DNA from: Gammaproteobacteria bacterium
GTDB lineage: Bacteria > Pseudomonadota > Gammaproteobacteria > Xanthomonadales > Wenzhouxiangellaceae
Assembly (NCBI GenBank): GCA_009908385.1
Contig: JAAAPE010000061.1
Coordinates: 1-38,197 of the forward strand
Length of the DNA: 38,197 nucleotides
Reading direction: 5' to 3'
The notes under the pieces were generated by a model. It searched no databases. It worked only from the letters and a program-made list of their open reading frames with translations, and was not told the DNA's origin. Position numbers and translations under genes: made by a program. This document shows, piece after piece, positions 27,248 through 37,023 of this stretch. How positions within the stretch are numbered: position 1 is the stretch's first letter; each line of letters starts with the position of its first letter.

Positions 27248-27303
27248 GGAACCTCTGAACAACTCTGCGCGGGCGCGAAGGCGCAGAGTTGTTCAGAGGT
27301 TCC
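27248..27303. repeat. Perfect 23-base inverted repeat upstream of tpiA
   Basis: Arms 27248-27270 and 27281-27303 are exact complements around a 10-base loop (GGGCGCGAAG). The outer end reads GGAACCTCTGAAC. No T-run follows on either strand, so this is not a standard intrinsic terminator; it may still end transcription of the gene at 27370 or be the remains of a small mobile element. Confidence 0.8.
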
Positions 27304-27369
27304 TTGGGGCTCGCCGGATAAAGACGTTCGTCAAGCCACCGGCGACCGGCAGAAGAACGGCCGGGTCGC

Positions 27370-27945
27370 TCAGGGCAGGTCGATCCGGCGAAGGCGGCCG
27401 TCGACGAACAGGAGCTCGCGGGGGCGCTGGCGACCGTCGAATTCGTAAGTCCACACCAGGCGCTCGGCGAACGCCGAGGACGATCGGTGCCAGCCCGGAG
27501 CGTAGCCCATCGGCTCGGAAAGCTCGTAGCTGAAGTCGGGCGGGCCGCAGCGCGCGAAGATTTCGGCGGTGGTCTCGCCGGCCTGGCCCAGATCGAGTGG
27601 ATCGCAGCGCCGGCTGCCGGGCTCGTAGCTCACGCCGTAGCCGAGCTCGCGTACTCGAGAGAGGCGGCCGTCGACGAACTCGAGCTGTCGCATGAAGCGG
27701 TTGCGCCCGAAATTGAGCGTCCAGATCTCGACGCGGGCCAGCCCCAGGACGTGACCGTGTCGGTCGACGACGGTGGGTCGCTCGCGCGTCTCGCGCCAGA
27801 ATGGCTCCGGGCAACGCCGCGCCACCTGCCAGACGGGGTCGCCCACCTGGACGATGCGCTGGCCGCACCAGAAGCCTTCGTTGGCAGCGAGCGCGGCACC
27901 CGGGGCAAGCAGGCACAGCAGCAGAAGGGCGGCGAGCGTCTTCAT
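27370..27945 (-). CDS. Exported DUF2845 protein with two modules
   Basis: A 191-residue protein with a clear signal peptide (MKTLAALLLLCLLAPGAALA). The mature part has two DUF2845-like modules. The first begins CGQRIVQVGDPVWQVARRCPEP and ends FVDGRLSRVRELGYG; the second begins CDPLDLGQ, has IFARCGPPDF and ends LLFVDGRLRRIDLP. Each has a Cys pair that could form a disulfide. The family has no known function and is periplasmic by inference. ATG 27945 is chosen for the signal peptide, though no good ribosome site precedes it. It is divergent from the YceI gene. Confidence 0.8.
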   Translation of the reverse strand: MKTLAALLLLCLLAPGAALAANEGFWCGQRIVQVGDPVWQVARRCPEPFWRETRERPTVVDRHGHVLGLARVEIWTLNFGRNRFMRQLEFVDGRLSRVRELGYGVSYEPGSRRCDPLDLGQAGETTAEIFARCGPPDFSYELSEPMGYAPGWHRSSSAFAERLVWTYEFDGRQRPRELLFVDGRLRRIDLP

Positions 27946-28078
27946 GGGATCAAGACTATTCGGCCGGCCATGAACGCAAACTGAATTTTCCCTCGCGGCA
28001 CGGGTCAATGCCGATAGAACATTCACTTCCAATGCTCTATTGTCTTTGCCACCCGAATCCACAGCAAGGAGTTCCATC

Positions 28079-28660
28079 ATGAAGACGCGTCTCATCACGG
28101 CTCTTTTCGCCCTGGCGCTGGCGGCCCCGCTGCAGGCGTCCGAGCGCTACGTCATCGACACCGAGGGCATGCACGCCTTCGTGCAGTTCAAGATTTCCCA
28201 TCTCGGCTTTTCGTGGCTGTACGGGCGGTTCAACGATTTCGAGGGTGAATTCACCTTCGACCCGGAAAACCCGGCCAACTCGGCCGTGCAGGCCACCATC
28301 CAGACGGCGAGCGTGGATACCAACCACGAGCGCCGCGACAATCACCTGCGGGGCGAGGATTTCCTCCACACCGAGGAATATCCCGAGGCGACCTTCGTGT
28401 CGACCGCATTCGAGCCCGTCGGCGAGGACAGTTATCGCCTGGAAGGCGAATTCACGCTTCGCGGCGTCACCCACGAGATCGAGATTCCGGTGACCCAGAT
28501 CGGCGCCGGCGAAGACCCCTGGGGCGGCTTTCGCCGCGGCTTCCAGGGCCGCACCGAGCTGACGCTCGAGGCCTTCGGCATCGACTACGACCTGGGCCCG
28601 GCGGCCGAGGAAGTCGAGATCATCCTGTCCATCGAAGGGATTCGGCAGGACGACGAGTAA
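28079..28660 (+). CDS. YceI family periplasmic lipid-binding protein
   Basis: A 193-residue protein with a signal peptide ending LQA-S at about residue 20. The mature protein is the lipocalin-like YceI fold: HAFVQFKISHLGFSWLYGRF, then NHERRDNHLRGEDFLHTEEYP, then LRGVTHEIEIPV. YceI proteins bind isoprenoid-type lipids in a beta-barrel; some are induced by alkali or osmotic stress. AAGGAG sits 7 bases before ATG 28079, one of the best ribosome sites in the window. It is convergent with pmbA, with a repeat island between. Confidence 0.93.
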   Translation: MKTRLITALFALALAAPLQASERYVIDTEGMHAFVQFKISHLGFSWLYGRFNDFEGEFTFDPENPANSAVQATIQTASVDTNHERRDNHLRGEDFLHTEEYPEATFVSTAFEPVGEDSYRLEGEFTLRGVTHEIEIPVTQIGAGEDPWGGFRRGFQGRTELTLEAFGIDYDLGPAAEEVEIILSIEGIRQDDE

Positions 28661-28670
28661 TCGCACGGCG

Positions 28671-28816
28671 GGTCAGTGCGTCTGTGCGTCGGTAGTCTGT
28701 GCGTCAGTGGTCGGCACCTCCGACGCACGGACGCACGGACGCACGGACGCACGGACGCACTGACTACTGACGCACTGACCACAGACGTACTGACGTCCTG
28801 CCCACCGACGCACGGA
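28671..28816. repeat. Mirrored short-unit repeat island 4 (unit GTGCGTC + 1 base)
   Basis: The left arm (28671-28714) holds three GTGCGTC units, two CAGT and one TAGTC variant. The right arm (28720-28782, weaker to 28816) holds five consecutive GACGCAC units with an 8-base period from 28722 to 28760, then CTGACTACTGACGCACTGACCAC-like sequence mirroring the left arm. Only 5 bases separate the arms, so it could form one long hairpin. It sits between the convergent YceI and pmbA genes and could act as a terminator for both. Confidence 0.8.
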
Positions 28817-28828
28817 CACGCCGACCCC

Positions 28829-30211
28829 TCACTCCTCCTGCCCGGCGACGGTCATCTCGCCGACCAGCAGGGAGCCGGTCCGGATATTGTGGCGGACATC
28901 CACGTCGGTGCCCGCCGCGACCAGGCCGAGGTACATCTCGCGCAGGTTGCCGGCGATCGTGATCTCCTCGACCGGGGCGCCCAGGCGGCCGTCCTCGACC
29001 CGGAACCCGGCCGCCCCGCGCGAGTAGTCGCCGGTGACCAGGTTCACGCCCTGCCCCATCAGTTCGGTCACCACCAGCCCCTCGCCCATCGCCGCGAGCA
29101 GCTCCTCGAAGCTGTGCGTCGCGCCCGATAGCTCCAGATTGTGGACGCCGCCGGCATTGGCCGTCGGCGCCAGGCCCAGACGGCGGGCGGAATAGCTGCT
29201 GAGCACGTAGCGCGACAGGACGCCGGAATCGACCAGCGGTGATTCCCGCGTCGCCATGCCGTCGGCGTCGAAGGCCGCCGAGCGCGCGCCGCGCGGCAGG
29301 TGGGGGCGCTCCACCAGGGAGGCCCAGTCCGGCAACACGCGTTCGCCGGCGGCATCGAGCAGGAAGCTGCTGCGCCGGTAGAGGTTGCCGCCCGACACCG
29401 CGCCAACCAGGTGGCCGATCAGGCCGCGTGCGACCTCGGGCGCGAACAGCACCGGCATGCGTCCGGTCCGGATGCGCTTCGCACCGAGCCGGCGGACCGT
29501 GCGCCGGGCCGCTTCCCGTCCCGTGCTTTCCGCGCTGGCCAGGTCGGCGAAGCGGCGCTGCATGTCGAAATCGTAGTCGCGCTGCATGCCGTTCTCGTCG
29601 CGCGCGATCAGCACGCAGCTCTGCGAATAGGCCGTGCCGCGCATGCGGCCGACAAAGCCGTGGCTGTTCGCGTAGACGGCGAGGTTCGCCTCGGTCGTCA
29701 CGCTCGCGCCCTCGGAATTGGCGATGCGGCTGTCGGCGTCGCGTCCGGCCTGCTCGATGTCCAGGGCGCGGGCGACGAGGTCGTCGAGCGCGATGTCCTC
29801 CGGATGCCACAGATCCAGGTCCGGGAACTCGGTCGCCATCGATGCCGCGTCGGCCAGTCCGGCGGCCCGGTCGGGCTGGGTGTTGCGCGCGATCGCCAGG
29901 GCGCGCTCGACCGTCTCGTCGATCGCCTGCGGCCTGAGGTCGCCGGTGCTGGCGCTGCCCGTGCACTGGCGGATGTAGACGGTCACCTGGACGCTGCGGT
30001 CGCGCGCTTCCTCGAGCGTTTCAATTTCGGCCAGCCTCACGGTCGCTTCGCGTCCGAGGCTCGAGCCCAGCGACACTTCGGCCTCGTCGGCCCCGCCGGC
30101 CTTCGCCCGCTCGAGCACGCGCTGCGCGATGCCCACGAGCAGCTCGGTTTCGCGGTCGGGGTCGTGGAGCAGCGCGGTATTGTCGGTGTCGATCGACTGC
30201 CCGCGGCTCAT
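28829..30211 (-). CDS. pmbA: Metalloprotease subunit TldE (PmbA)
   Basis: A 460-residue member of the PmbA/TldE half of the TldD-TldE protease, which trims unfolded or leader-bearing peptides (microcin B17 maturation and CcdA degradation in E. coli). TldE lacks the HExxxH motif and none is seen here. Family segments: [39 protein letters not shown], and [21 protein letters not shown] near the end. The start overlaps the tldD stop (ATGA), so the two subunits are probably made in step; in E. coli the genes are apart. Confidence 0.95.
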   Translation of the reverse strand: MSRGQSIDTDNTALLHDPDRETELLVGIAQRVLERAKAGGADEAEVSLGSSLGREATVRLAEIETLEEARDRSVQVTVYIRQCTGSASTGDLRPQAIDETVERALAIARNTQPDRAAGLADAASMATEFPDLDLWHPEDIALDDLVARALDIEQAGRDADSRIANSEGASVTTEANLAVYANSHGFVGRMRGTAYSQSCVLIARDENGMQRDYDFDMQRRFADLASAESTGREAARRTVRRLGAKRIRTGRMPVLFAPEVARGLIGHLVGAVSGGNLYRRSSFLLDAAGERVLPDWASLVERPHLPRGARSAAFDADGMATRESPLVDSGVLSRYVLSSYSARRLGLAPTANAGGVHNLELSGATHSFEELLAAMGEGLVVTELMGQGVNLVTGDYSRGAAGFRVEDGRLGAPVEEITIAGNLREMYLGLVAAGTDVDVRHNIRTGSLLVGEMTVAGQEE

Positions 30212-31638
30212 CCCGTCCCCCCGACGGTCAGGCCGTCGATCCGCAGCGTGGGCTGGCCCACGCCGACCGGGACGCTCTGTCCTTCCTTGCCGCAGATGCC
30301 CACGCCCGAATCGAGGGCCAGGTCGTTGCCGACCATGCCCACCCGGGTGAGCACGTCCGGCCCGTTGCCGATCAGGGTGGCGCCCTTGATCGGCGCCCCG
30401 ACCTTCCCGTTCTTGACCCGGTAGGCCTCGGAGGCGGCGAAGACGAACTTGCCGGACGTGATGTCGACCTGGCCGCCGTTGAATCCGACGGCGTAGATGC
30501 CGTCGTCGACGGAGGCGAGAATTTCGCCGGGATCGTGCTCGCCCGGCAGCATGTAGGTATTGGTCATGCGCGGCATGGGGAGGTGGGCGAAGGACTCGCG
30601 GCGGCCGTTACCGGTCGGCCTGCCGCCCATCAGGCGGGCATTGAGCCGGTCCTGCATGTAACCGACCAGGCGGCCGTTCTCGATCAGCGTATTGTAGGCC
30701 GAGGGCGTGCCCTCGTCGTCGATGCTCAGCGAACCGCGCCGATCGTCGAGCGTGCCGTCGTCGACCACGGTGCACGCCTCGGTGGCGACCATCTCGCCCA
30801 TGCGATCGGCGAACGCCGAAATGCCCTTGCGGTTGAAGTCGCCCTCGAGCCCATGGCCGACCGCCTCGTGCAGCAGGACGCCGGGCCAGCCCGACCCCAG
30901 GACGACCGTCATGTAGCCGGCGGGGGCCGGCTCGGCGCCCAGGTTGACCGCGGCGATGCGAACCGCCTCGCGGGCATGCTCCTGCCAGAAATCGGCGTCG
31001 CTCACCGACGACAGACCCCAGCGGCCGCCGCCGCCCGAAAAGCCCTGCTCGCGACGACCGTCTTCTTCCATCAGCACGCGGATGTCGAGCCGGACCAGCG
31101 GCCGGACGTCGCCGGCGAGCACGCCGTCGGTCGCCGCCACCAGGATCGATTCATGGCTGGCGGAGAGATTGACGCTGACCTGGCTGATGCGCGAGTCGAG
31201 CGAACGCACGTAGGCGTCGATGGTGCGCAGCAGCTCGACGCGTTCGGACGACTCGCCGCCGCCGACCGGATCGTGCGAGCCGTAGCGCGTCGGTGCCGTG
31301 CGCGGCTGGCCGACGCGAACCATGCCGTTGCCGCCCGCGCGGGCGATGGCGCGGGCGCTGCCGGCGGCATCCATCAGGGCCGGCAGGGCCATCGAATCCG
31401 CGTAGGCGAAACCCGTTCCGGCGCCGGCCACGGCGCGAACGCCCACGCCCTGGTCCGAATCGAAGCTGCCGCTCTTGACCGCGCCGTCCTCGAGCATCCA
31501 GCCCTCGGACACGCGGCGCTGGAAGTACAGCTCGCCGAAATCGATCTGCGAAGACACGAGCCGGCCGAGCGCCAGCTCCAGTTCCTTTTCGCCTACGCCG
31601 GCCGGGGCCAGCAGGCTGTCGAGTACTTGTGCATACAT
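30208..31638 (-). CDS. tldD: Metalloprotease TldD
   Basis: A 476-residue catalytic subunit of the TldD/TldE protease. The zinc motif HEAVGH is intact (His 257, Glu 258, His 262) within [17 protein letters not shown]. Other family segments are [20 protein letters not shown] and the end [20 protein letters not shown] 31638 is followed in the expected way by [10 protein letters not shown]. It lies 34 bases after yhdP and is coupled to pmbA at its 3' end. Confidence 0.97.
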   Translation of the reverse strand: MYAQVLDSLLAPAGVGEKELELALGRLVSSQIDFGELYFQRRVSEGWMLEDGAVKSGSFDSDQGVGVRAVAGAGTGFAYADSMALPALMDAAGSARAIARAGGNGMVRVGQPRTAPTRYGSHDPVGGGESSERVELLRTIDAYVRSLDSRISQVSVNLSASHESILVAATDGVLAGDVRPLVRLDIRVLMEEDGRREQGFSGGGGRWGLSSVSDADFWQEHAREAVRIAAVNLGAEPAPAGYMTVVLGSGWPGVLLHEAVGHGLEGDFNRKGISAFADRMGEMVATEACTVVDDGTLDDRRGSLSIDDEGTPSAYNTLIENGRLVGYMQDRLNARLMGGRPTGNGRRESFAHLPMPRMTNTYMLPGEHDPGEILASVDDGIYAVGFNGGQVDITSGKFVFAASEAYRVKNGKVGAPIKGATLIGNGPDVLTRVGMVGNDLALDSGVGICGKEGQSVPVGVGQPTLRIDGLTVGGTG

Positions 31639-31672
31639 ATCGGGTCAGATATCCGGTCGGTCGGTGGTGGTT

Positions 31673-34600
31673 TCAATCGGGGGGCGGCTGTGAAGCGTCG
31701 TTTTCTTCGGCGGCCCCGGGCTCGCCTTCGCCGGCGTCCCCGTTCTCCTCGCCGGCATCCAGCCGGTAGTCGGGTTCGGCCGCGCGCGCGCCGACCAGCT
31801 CCACTTCGGGGTCGCCCCAGGGGCCGGTGACCCGGTAGCGCGCCTCGGCGATTCCCTGCAGCGGTCGCTCGAGCAGGCTGCGCAGGATGAGACCGGCCGC
31901 GGCGCCGGCCGGCCCGCCCGCCAGGCCGCCGAGCACGGGCAGGGTTCCGCCGACCCCGGGTTCGACGACCACGGTCTGGTCGTAGGTCTGCCCGCCCAGG
32001 TCGGTCAGGCCGCTCACGCGGATGTCGGCCGCCGGCGATTCGAGCTTGAGACCGTCGGTGCGCGCGACGCCCCCGGCGAGCTCGAACGCCCCCTCGATGC
32101 GATCGAACTTCAGGCCCTGGCCGAACACGTCGCGGAAGTCGAGCATCAGGCGGCGCGGCATGGCGCTGAGGCTGATCAGGCCGAGCAGCCGGCCCGCGCC
32201 CGGCTGGGCTTCCGGGATGTTGCCGTCGACCATGACCAGCTGCATCCGGCCGCTGAGGCGGGCGAGCGCGAAGTCGAACGGTGCGCCGGTCCAGCGCCCG
32301 TTCAGATCGACCTGGGCGCGGGCGGCGCGGAACTGCGAGGCGTGCCCCATCGCGTCGAGCAGCGCCGGCAGGTCGCTGCTGATCAGGCGGCCCTCGAACT
32401 CGGTCACCGGACCGTCCGCGCCGACGATCCAGCGGCCATGGCCCCCGAGTTCCAGATGCGGCCCGTCGACCTCGATGCGCTCGATCTCGATGCCGTCGGG
32501 GCGCGCGTGGCTTTCGACGCGCACCCGCCCCATGGGCAACTCCCCGTAGCGGAACGACTCGACCAGCAGGTGAATCGGCGGGAACTCGGTCGGCACGCGG
32601 GTACTCGTCTGACCGGGCACCGGCGCCTGCGACAGGTCCTCGGCGAGGGACTCGCCTTCCGGACGGGCGAGGTGCAGACGCGCCATGTCCACCGCGACCA
32701 CCCGCCCGGAGTCGATTGGCCGGGGCACGCTCACCTCGCCGCTCGCGTTGTCACCGGCCAGGTTCAGCCGCCACTCCTGCGCGTCGCGCCGGCCGTCGAG
32801 CTCGACGTCGAGCAGGCTGACCGCGCCGTAGTCGAGCCGGCCCAGCTGCAGGCGGAGGCGCCCGCCGCCGGTGCCGCCCGCATCCGCCCGCGCCGGCGAC
32901 AGCGCCGAAAGGAGGTCGATCCACGCCGCCAGGTCGAGGCGATCGATGGCGCCGGCGATCTCGAAGCCGGCGGTCGACGGCAGGGCTGGCGCGGCGCGGC
33001 CGAGACCGGCCGCCAGGCGCCATCGACCCGAGGCGTCCTCGGCGGTCAGGTCGAGCAGCTCGCCGAGGCGGCCGCTGACGGTCAGGCCCGCTTCGTGGCC
33101 GCGCAGGCTCAGCTGCAGCGGCATGACGGACTCGGCGGGCTTGGTCAGCGGCACCGGCAGCTGCAGCGACAGGCCCGCCAGGTCGGAGCGTGCATCGAGC
33201 TGCCAGCCGCCGGCGGGATGGCCGTCCAGGCGAACCCGCCACTCGCTCTCGCCGCCGATGCGTCCGGCCAGCTCGGACCAGGGCGCCTGCCCGGACAGCA
33301 GGCGCGACACCAGCAGGCGGCCGCTCGCTTCGAGCCAGTTCGGGCGCGTGAAACCGGCCGCCACCTCGACCGCGGCTTGTCCTTCAGCGCCGATCGTCAG
33401 CCGCGTCGGGTCGATGCCTTCCCGGTCGAACGCGAGCGGGCCCTTCAGCTCGGGAAAGCGCAGCGCAGCGGCCGGCAGCGCCAGTGTCGTGCCGTCCAGC
33501 GTCACGCGACCCTGCAGCCGCCAGTCGCTCATCGAGCGCACCGGCAGGAAGAGATCGGTTTCGAGCGACAGCGTGCCGGACGCCGCCACCGGTTCCACGA
33601 AGCGCGACCAGCCCTCGATGGGGAAGGCGCCGACGACGTCCCTGACCGCCGCGGACTCGACCGATTCGGCGGCCAATTCGATCTCGACGGCCGGCGCGGT
33701 CAGGTCGTCGATGGCGATTCGCTCGGCCGTCAGCGGCACCGTTCCGAGCCGTCCGGCGTCGACGCTGGCCACCATGCTGCGACCGGCGAAATCGATCCGG
33801 CCGCCCAGATCGCGGGCCACGGGCCAGTCTTCCCAGTAATCCAGGTCGGCGCCCCGGAAGTCGACCCAGGCCTGGAAGTCCCCGGGGCTCCAGGTGCGGA
33901 ACTTGTGCCCCAGGCGGAAATGGTAGTTGAGCCCCCCGCTGGCGGACGTCACACCGAGCAGAGCGCGGTCGAGCCAGGTCAGGGCCTTCGGCGGAATCTG
34001 CCCGGCCGGCAGCCACGGCCGCGGATCGACCGGCCCGACCCGATCGGAGGTGACGATGAAGTCCATGAAAGGCCGCCCCCCGCCGAGCCAGACCCAGCCG
34101 TCGGCCCGCGCGCTGGCCTCGGGACGACGTCCGACGACGCCATCGATCTGCACGGCGCGCGGCGAGACCACCAGGCGGCCCGAGATCGTCTCGATCGGGA
34201 CCGGCTGGCGCATCTTGGCCGGCCAATCGAGCACCGGGCTGCCCGACAACGACAGCGCGGCGCGGTCGCCGGCCAGCCCGAGGTCCAGGTCCAGGCCCGA
34301 CAGGCCCGCCCGGTCGCCGGGCAGGTCGAAGGCCAGGCCGGTGATGGCGCCCTCCAGGCGGTGCAGGGAACCCGGGTGGCGATAGAGCAGCTCGAGTCCG
34401 TCGATCCGGCCGGCCACCGAGGTCGGCCAGTGTTCCCAATCGCCCAGCCAGCGACCCAGCAGGGCATGCACGCCCGGCAGATCGAGAGCGGGCACCGAGG
34501 CTGCCCAGCGTTCGTCCCGGTGGGCCAGGACGATGCCTTCCGCGATCGGTTGCCCGCGCACGGTGAGCGTCTCGAGCTCGGCGTCGATGCGACGCGCGCG

Positions 34601-35485
34601 GCGCTCGATCCGAAGGCGGGCCGAGGCCTCGAAGTCGCCTTCGCCGCTCAGCTCGAGTTCGAGATCCGCCACCCCGCCGCGGCCGGCCCGCCAGTCGAAA
34701 CGCAGGCTCGCCCCCAACCGGTCCGGGGGAACCGTCAGGAAGCCGGGCAGGAAGTCGTCGAGCTCGATCGCCGCCAGCCTCAAGCGGTCCAGGCTCACCC
34801 GGCCGGTCAGGGCCTGCAGGCGTCCGTCGACCTGACGGCCGGCCAGCGCGAGGTCGAGGGCGGCCCGCGGCGCGGCCGCCAGGTGGGCGCGGGCCACCAG
34901 TCCGGTCCGGTCACCCAGGCGTCGGATCTCTCCCTCTTCGATGATCACGTCCAGGGGCGGACCAGCCCGAGGTCGGACCCGGAGCCGGGCGTCGCGCACC
35001 AGGAGGTCTCCGGCCAGGCCCTGCCCGCCGCCCGCCGGCTGGCCGTCTCCCTGCATGCGCAAGCCCCACTGGCCGCTCTCGTTCTCGGCCAGGACCAGGT
35101 CGAGTCCGAGCACCACCAGGCGGAAGGGATTCCGCTCGGCGCGAAGCAGGTCGGGCAGATGCAGTTCGAGCCGCGCACGCGCGGCCTCGATCAGCGGCTG
35201 GCGCTCATCGCCGGCGCGCAGGCCCTGCAGGGTGACCTGGGGTGTCAGTCGCGGCCATCGGGCTTCCACGCGCTCGATCGAGACCGGCTGGCCGAGGCGT
35301 TCGGACAGCTGGCTTTCGAGCCAGGGCCTGAGTTCGTCAGCGTAGGGAATCAGCATGCGACCGACGCCGACGACCACCGCCGTGGCGATGATCGCGACCG
35401 CGGCAATCGCCGCCAGCCACTGGCGCAGCCGGCGCAGCAGCGTGCCCAGCCGTCGAGCGGGCTTGTTCGAACCGCGTTGACTCAA
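31673..35485 (-). CDS. yhdP: YhdP family AsmA-like envelope protein
   Basis: A 1270-residue protein with a basic cytoplasmic N-terminus, one helix at about 24-47 (LAAIAAVAIIATAVVVGVG), then a very long beta-rich periplasmic part of the DUF3971/AsmA type. Members of this group (YhdP, TamB, YdbH) form hydrophobic-grooved bridges that carry phospholipids to the outer membrane. The conserved C-terminal region (LMLDFRDVFGQGLKFDRIEG, then VSGLTDLGGQTYDQ) is present. The size matches E. coli YhdP. The start is TTG 35485, overlapping the rng stop as TTGA; the first downstream ATG would remove most of the helix. An acidic low-complexity tail ends the protein. Confidence 0.93.
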   Translation of the reverse strand: MSQRGSNKPARRLGTLLRRLRQWLAAIAAVAIIATAVVVGVGRMLIPYADELRPWLESQLSERLGQPVSIERVEARWPRLTPQVTLQGLRAGDERQPLIEAARARLELHLPDLLRAERNPFRLVVLGLDLVLAENESGQWGLRMQGDGQPAGGGQGLAGDLLVRDARLRVRPRAGPPLDVIIEEGEIRRLGDRTGLVARAHLAAAPRAALDLALAGRQVDGRLQALTGRVSLDRLRLAAIELDDFLPGFLTVPPDRLGASLRFDWRAGRGGVADLELELSGEGDFEASARLRIERRARRIDAELETLTVRGQPIAEGIVLAHRDERWAASVPALDLPGVHALLGRWLGDWEHWPTSVAGRIDGLELLYRHPGSLHRLEGAITGLAFDLPGDRAGLSGLDLDLGLAGDRAALSLSGSPVLDWPAKMRQPVPIETISGRLVVSPRAVQIDGVVGRRPEASARADGWVWLGGGRPFMDFIVTSDRVGPVDPRPWLPAGQIPPKALTWLDRALLGVTSASGGLNYHFRLGHKFRTWSPGDFQAWVDFRGADLDYWEDWPVARDLGGRIDFAGRSMVASVDAGRLGTVPLTAERIAIDDLTAPAVEIELAAESVESAAVRDVVGAFPIEGWSRFVEPVAASGTLSLETDLFLPVRSMSDWRLQGRVTLDGTTLALPAAALRFPELKGPLAFDREGIDPTRLTIGAEGQAAVEVAAGFTRPNWLEASGRLLVSRLLSGQAPWSELAGRIGGESEWRVRLDGHPAGGWQLDARSDLAGLSLQLPVPLTKPAESVMPLQLSLRGHEAGLTVSGRLGELLDLTAEDASGRWRLAAGLGRAAPALPSTAGFEIAGAIDRLDLAAWIDLLSALSPARADAGGTGGGRLRLQLGRLDYGAVSLLDVELDGRRDAQEWRLNLAGDNASGEVSVPRPIDSGRVVAVDMARLHLARPEGESLAEDLSQAPVPGQTSTRVPTEFPPIHLLVESFRYGELPMGRVRVESHARPDGIEIERIEVDGPHLELGGHGRWIVGADGPVTEFEGRLISSDLPALLDAMGHASQFRAARAQVDLNGRWTGAPFDFALARLSGRMQLVMVDGNIPEAQPGAGRLLGLISLSAMPRRLMLDFRDVFGQGLKFDRIEGAFELAGGVARTDGLKLESPAADIRVSGLTDLGGQTYDQTVVVEPGVGGTLPVLGGLAGGPAGAAAGLILRSLLERPLQGIAEARYRVTGPWGDPEVELVGARAAEPDYRLDAGEENGDAGEGEPGAAEENDASQPPPD

Positions 35486-36954
35486 AGCAGGACCACGTCG
35501 AACTGTTCCTGGCCGTACTGTTCCTCGGGCTGAAAGTGGATGCTGGTGCCGAGCTGTTCGGTCAGCTCGGCGATCGGGCGATGGTGCTCGTCGAGCATCC
35601 GATCGACGACCGCCGGACTGGCCATGACCCGCATCTGCCCGGTCTCGAACTGCCGGACCGCGCGCACGATCTCGCGGAAGATCTCCGAGCAGACGGTGTC
35701 GACGCTCTTGACCCGCCCGCGTCCGTCACACGCCGCACAGGGCTCGCACAACCGGTGCTCCAGGCTCTCGGTGGTTCGCTTGCGGGTCATCTCCACGAGG
35801 CCGAGGGGAGAGATCTCCGAGACGGTCGTGCGCGCATGGTCACGCGCGAGCGCCCGCTGCAGCGTCCGCAGCACCTGGCGCTTGTGGTCGTCATCGGTCA
35901 TGTCGATGAAATCGATGATGATGATGCCGCCGAGGTTGCGCAGGCGCAGCTGGCGCGCAATCGCCTGGGCCGCCTCGAGATTGGTCTTGTAGATGGTCTC
36001 TTCGAGATTGCGGTAGCCCAGGTAGGAGCCGGTGTTGACGTCGACCGTGGTCATCGCCTCGGTCTGGTCGATGGTCAGGTGGCCGCCCGACTTCAGCGGC
36101 GTGTTGCGCTCCAGCGCGCGTTCGATTTCGGTTTCCACGCCGTAGAGGTCGAACAGCGGACCGTCGCCGTCGTAGAACTCGATGCGGTCGGCCCACTCCG
36201 GGAAGAACTCGCCGGCGAAGCGCAGCGCGCGCTGGAAGGTCTCGCGGTCGTCGATGCGCACCTTCTCGATCTGGGCGTGCATCAGGTCCCGGAGCGACCG
36301 GTACGGCAACGAGAGATCCTCGTAGACGAGCTCTCCGGCAGGCGTTTGATCGGCATCGGCTTCGATGCGGGGCCAGAGCCGGCGCAGGTATTTCAGGTCC
36401 CGCGCCAGCGCCTCGGCCTCGACACCCTCCGCGTTGGTCCGGATGATGAAACCGTGCCCGGTGTCCTCGCCGATCAGATCGCGCAGCTCGCCGCGCAGGC
36501 GTTCACGCTCGGCCTCGGCCTCGATGCGCACCGATACACCCAGGCTGTCGACGCCGGGCAGCAACACCAGGTAGCGCGACGGGATGCTCAGCTGCGTGGT
36601 CAGGCGCGCGCCCTTGGTTCCAAGCGGATCCTTGACGACCTGCACCAGCAGTTTCTGCCCCTGCCCGACCAGCTCGATGATCGACGGGACGGGCCGCGAC
36701 TCGCCATTGTCGTCGAGCTCCGGCTGGCGCGGCACGATATCGGCAGCGTGCAGGAACGCGGTGCGTTCGAGCCCGACATTGACGAAGGCCGCCTGCATGC
36801 CCGGCAGGACCCGCTCGACGCGGCCCACATAGATATTGCCCACGTAGCTGGACTCGCCGATGCGCTCGAGGTAGAGCTCCTGCAGCAGGCCGCTTTCGAC
36901 GACCGCCACGCGCCGCTCGGTCGGCGAGACGTTGATCAGGATTTCATCGCTCAC
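35482..36954 (-). CDS. rng: Ribonuclease G
   Basis: A 490-residue endoribonuclease of the RNase E/G family; RNase G matures the 5' end of 16S rRNA and degrades some mRNAs. The S1 domain is at about 35-125 (SSYVGNIYVGRVERVLPGMQAAFVNVG). Catalytic metal ligands are Asp 305 (TTVDVNTG) and Asp 348 (IDFIDM). The zinc-link region has Cys 403, 406 and 409. The start is GTG 36954, giving MSDEILINVSPTERRVAV, which aligns with the known N-terminus. The stop overlaps yhdP (TTGA). There is no RNase E scaffold tail. Confidence 0.96.
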   Translation of the reverse strand: MSDEILINVSPTERRVAVVESGLLQELYLERIGESSYVGNIYVGRVERVLPGMQAAFVNVGLERTAFLHAADIVPRQPELDDNGESRPVPSIIELVGQGQKLLVQVVKDPLGTKGARLTTQLSIPSRYLVLLPGVDSLGVSVRIEAEAERERLRGELRDLIGEDTGHGFIIRTNAEGVEAEALARDLKYLRRLWPRIEADADQTPAGELVYEDLSLPYRSLRDLMHAQIEKVRIDDRETFQRALRFAGEFFPEWADRIEFYDGDGPLFDLYGVETEIERALERNTPLKSGGHLTIDQTEAMTTVDVNTGSYLGYRNLEETIYKTNLEAAQAIARQLRLRNLGGIIIIDFIDMTDDDHKRQVLRTLQRALARDHARTTVSEISPLGLVEMTRKRTTESLEHRLCEPCAACDGRGRVKSVDTVCSEIFREIVRAVRQFETGQMRVMASPAVVDRMLDEHHRPIAELTEQLGTSIHFQPEEQYGQEQFDVVLL

Positions 36955-37023
36955 GGTCGCTGGATTCGCTCAAGGAAACCGGTAATCGGAAAGAATAGCA
37001 CTCGCCGCCGCCAGGCCGCGTCC

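Noticed and set aside
28671-28816. CRISPR-like array
   Set aside because: Units are 8 bases with no unique spacers and are mirrored; no cas gene is present.
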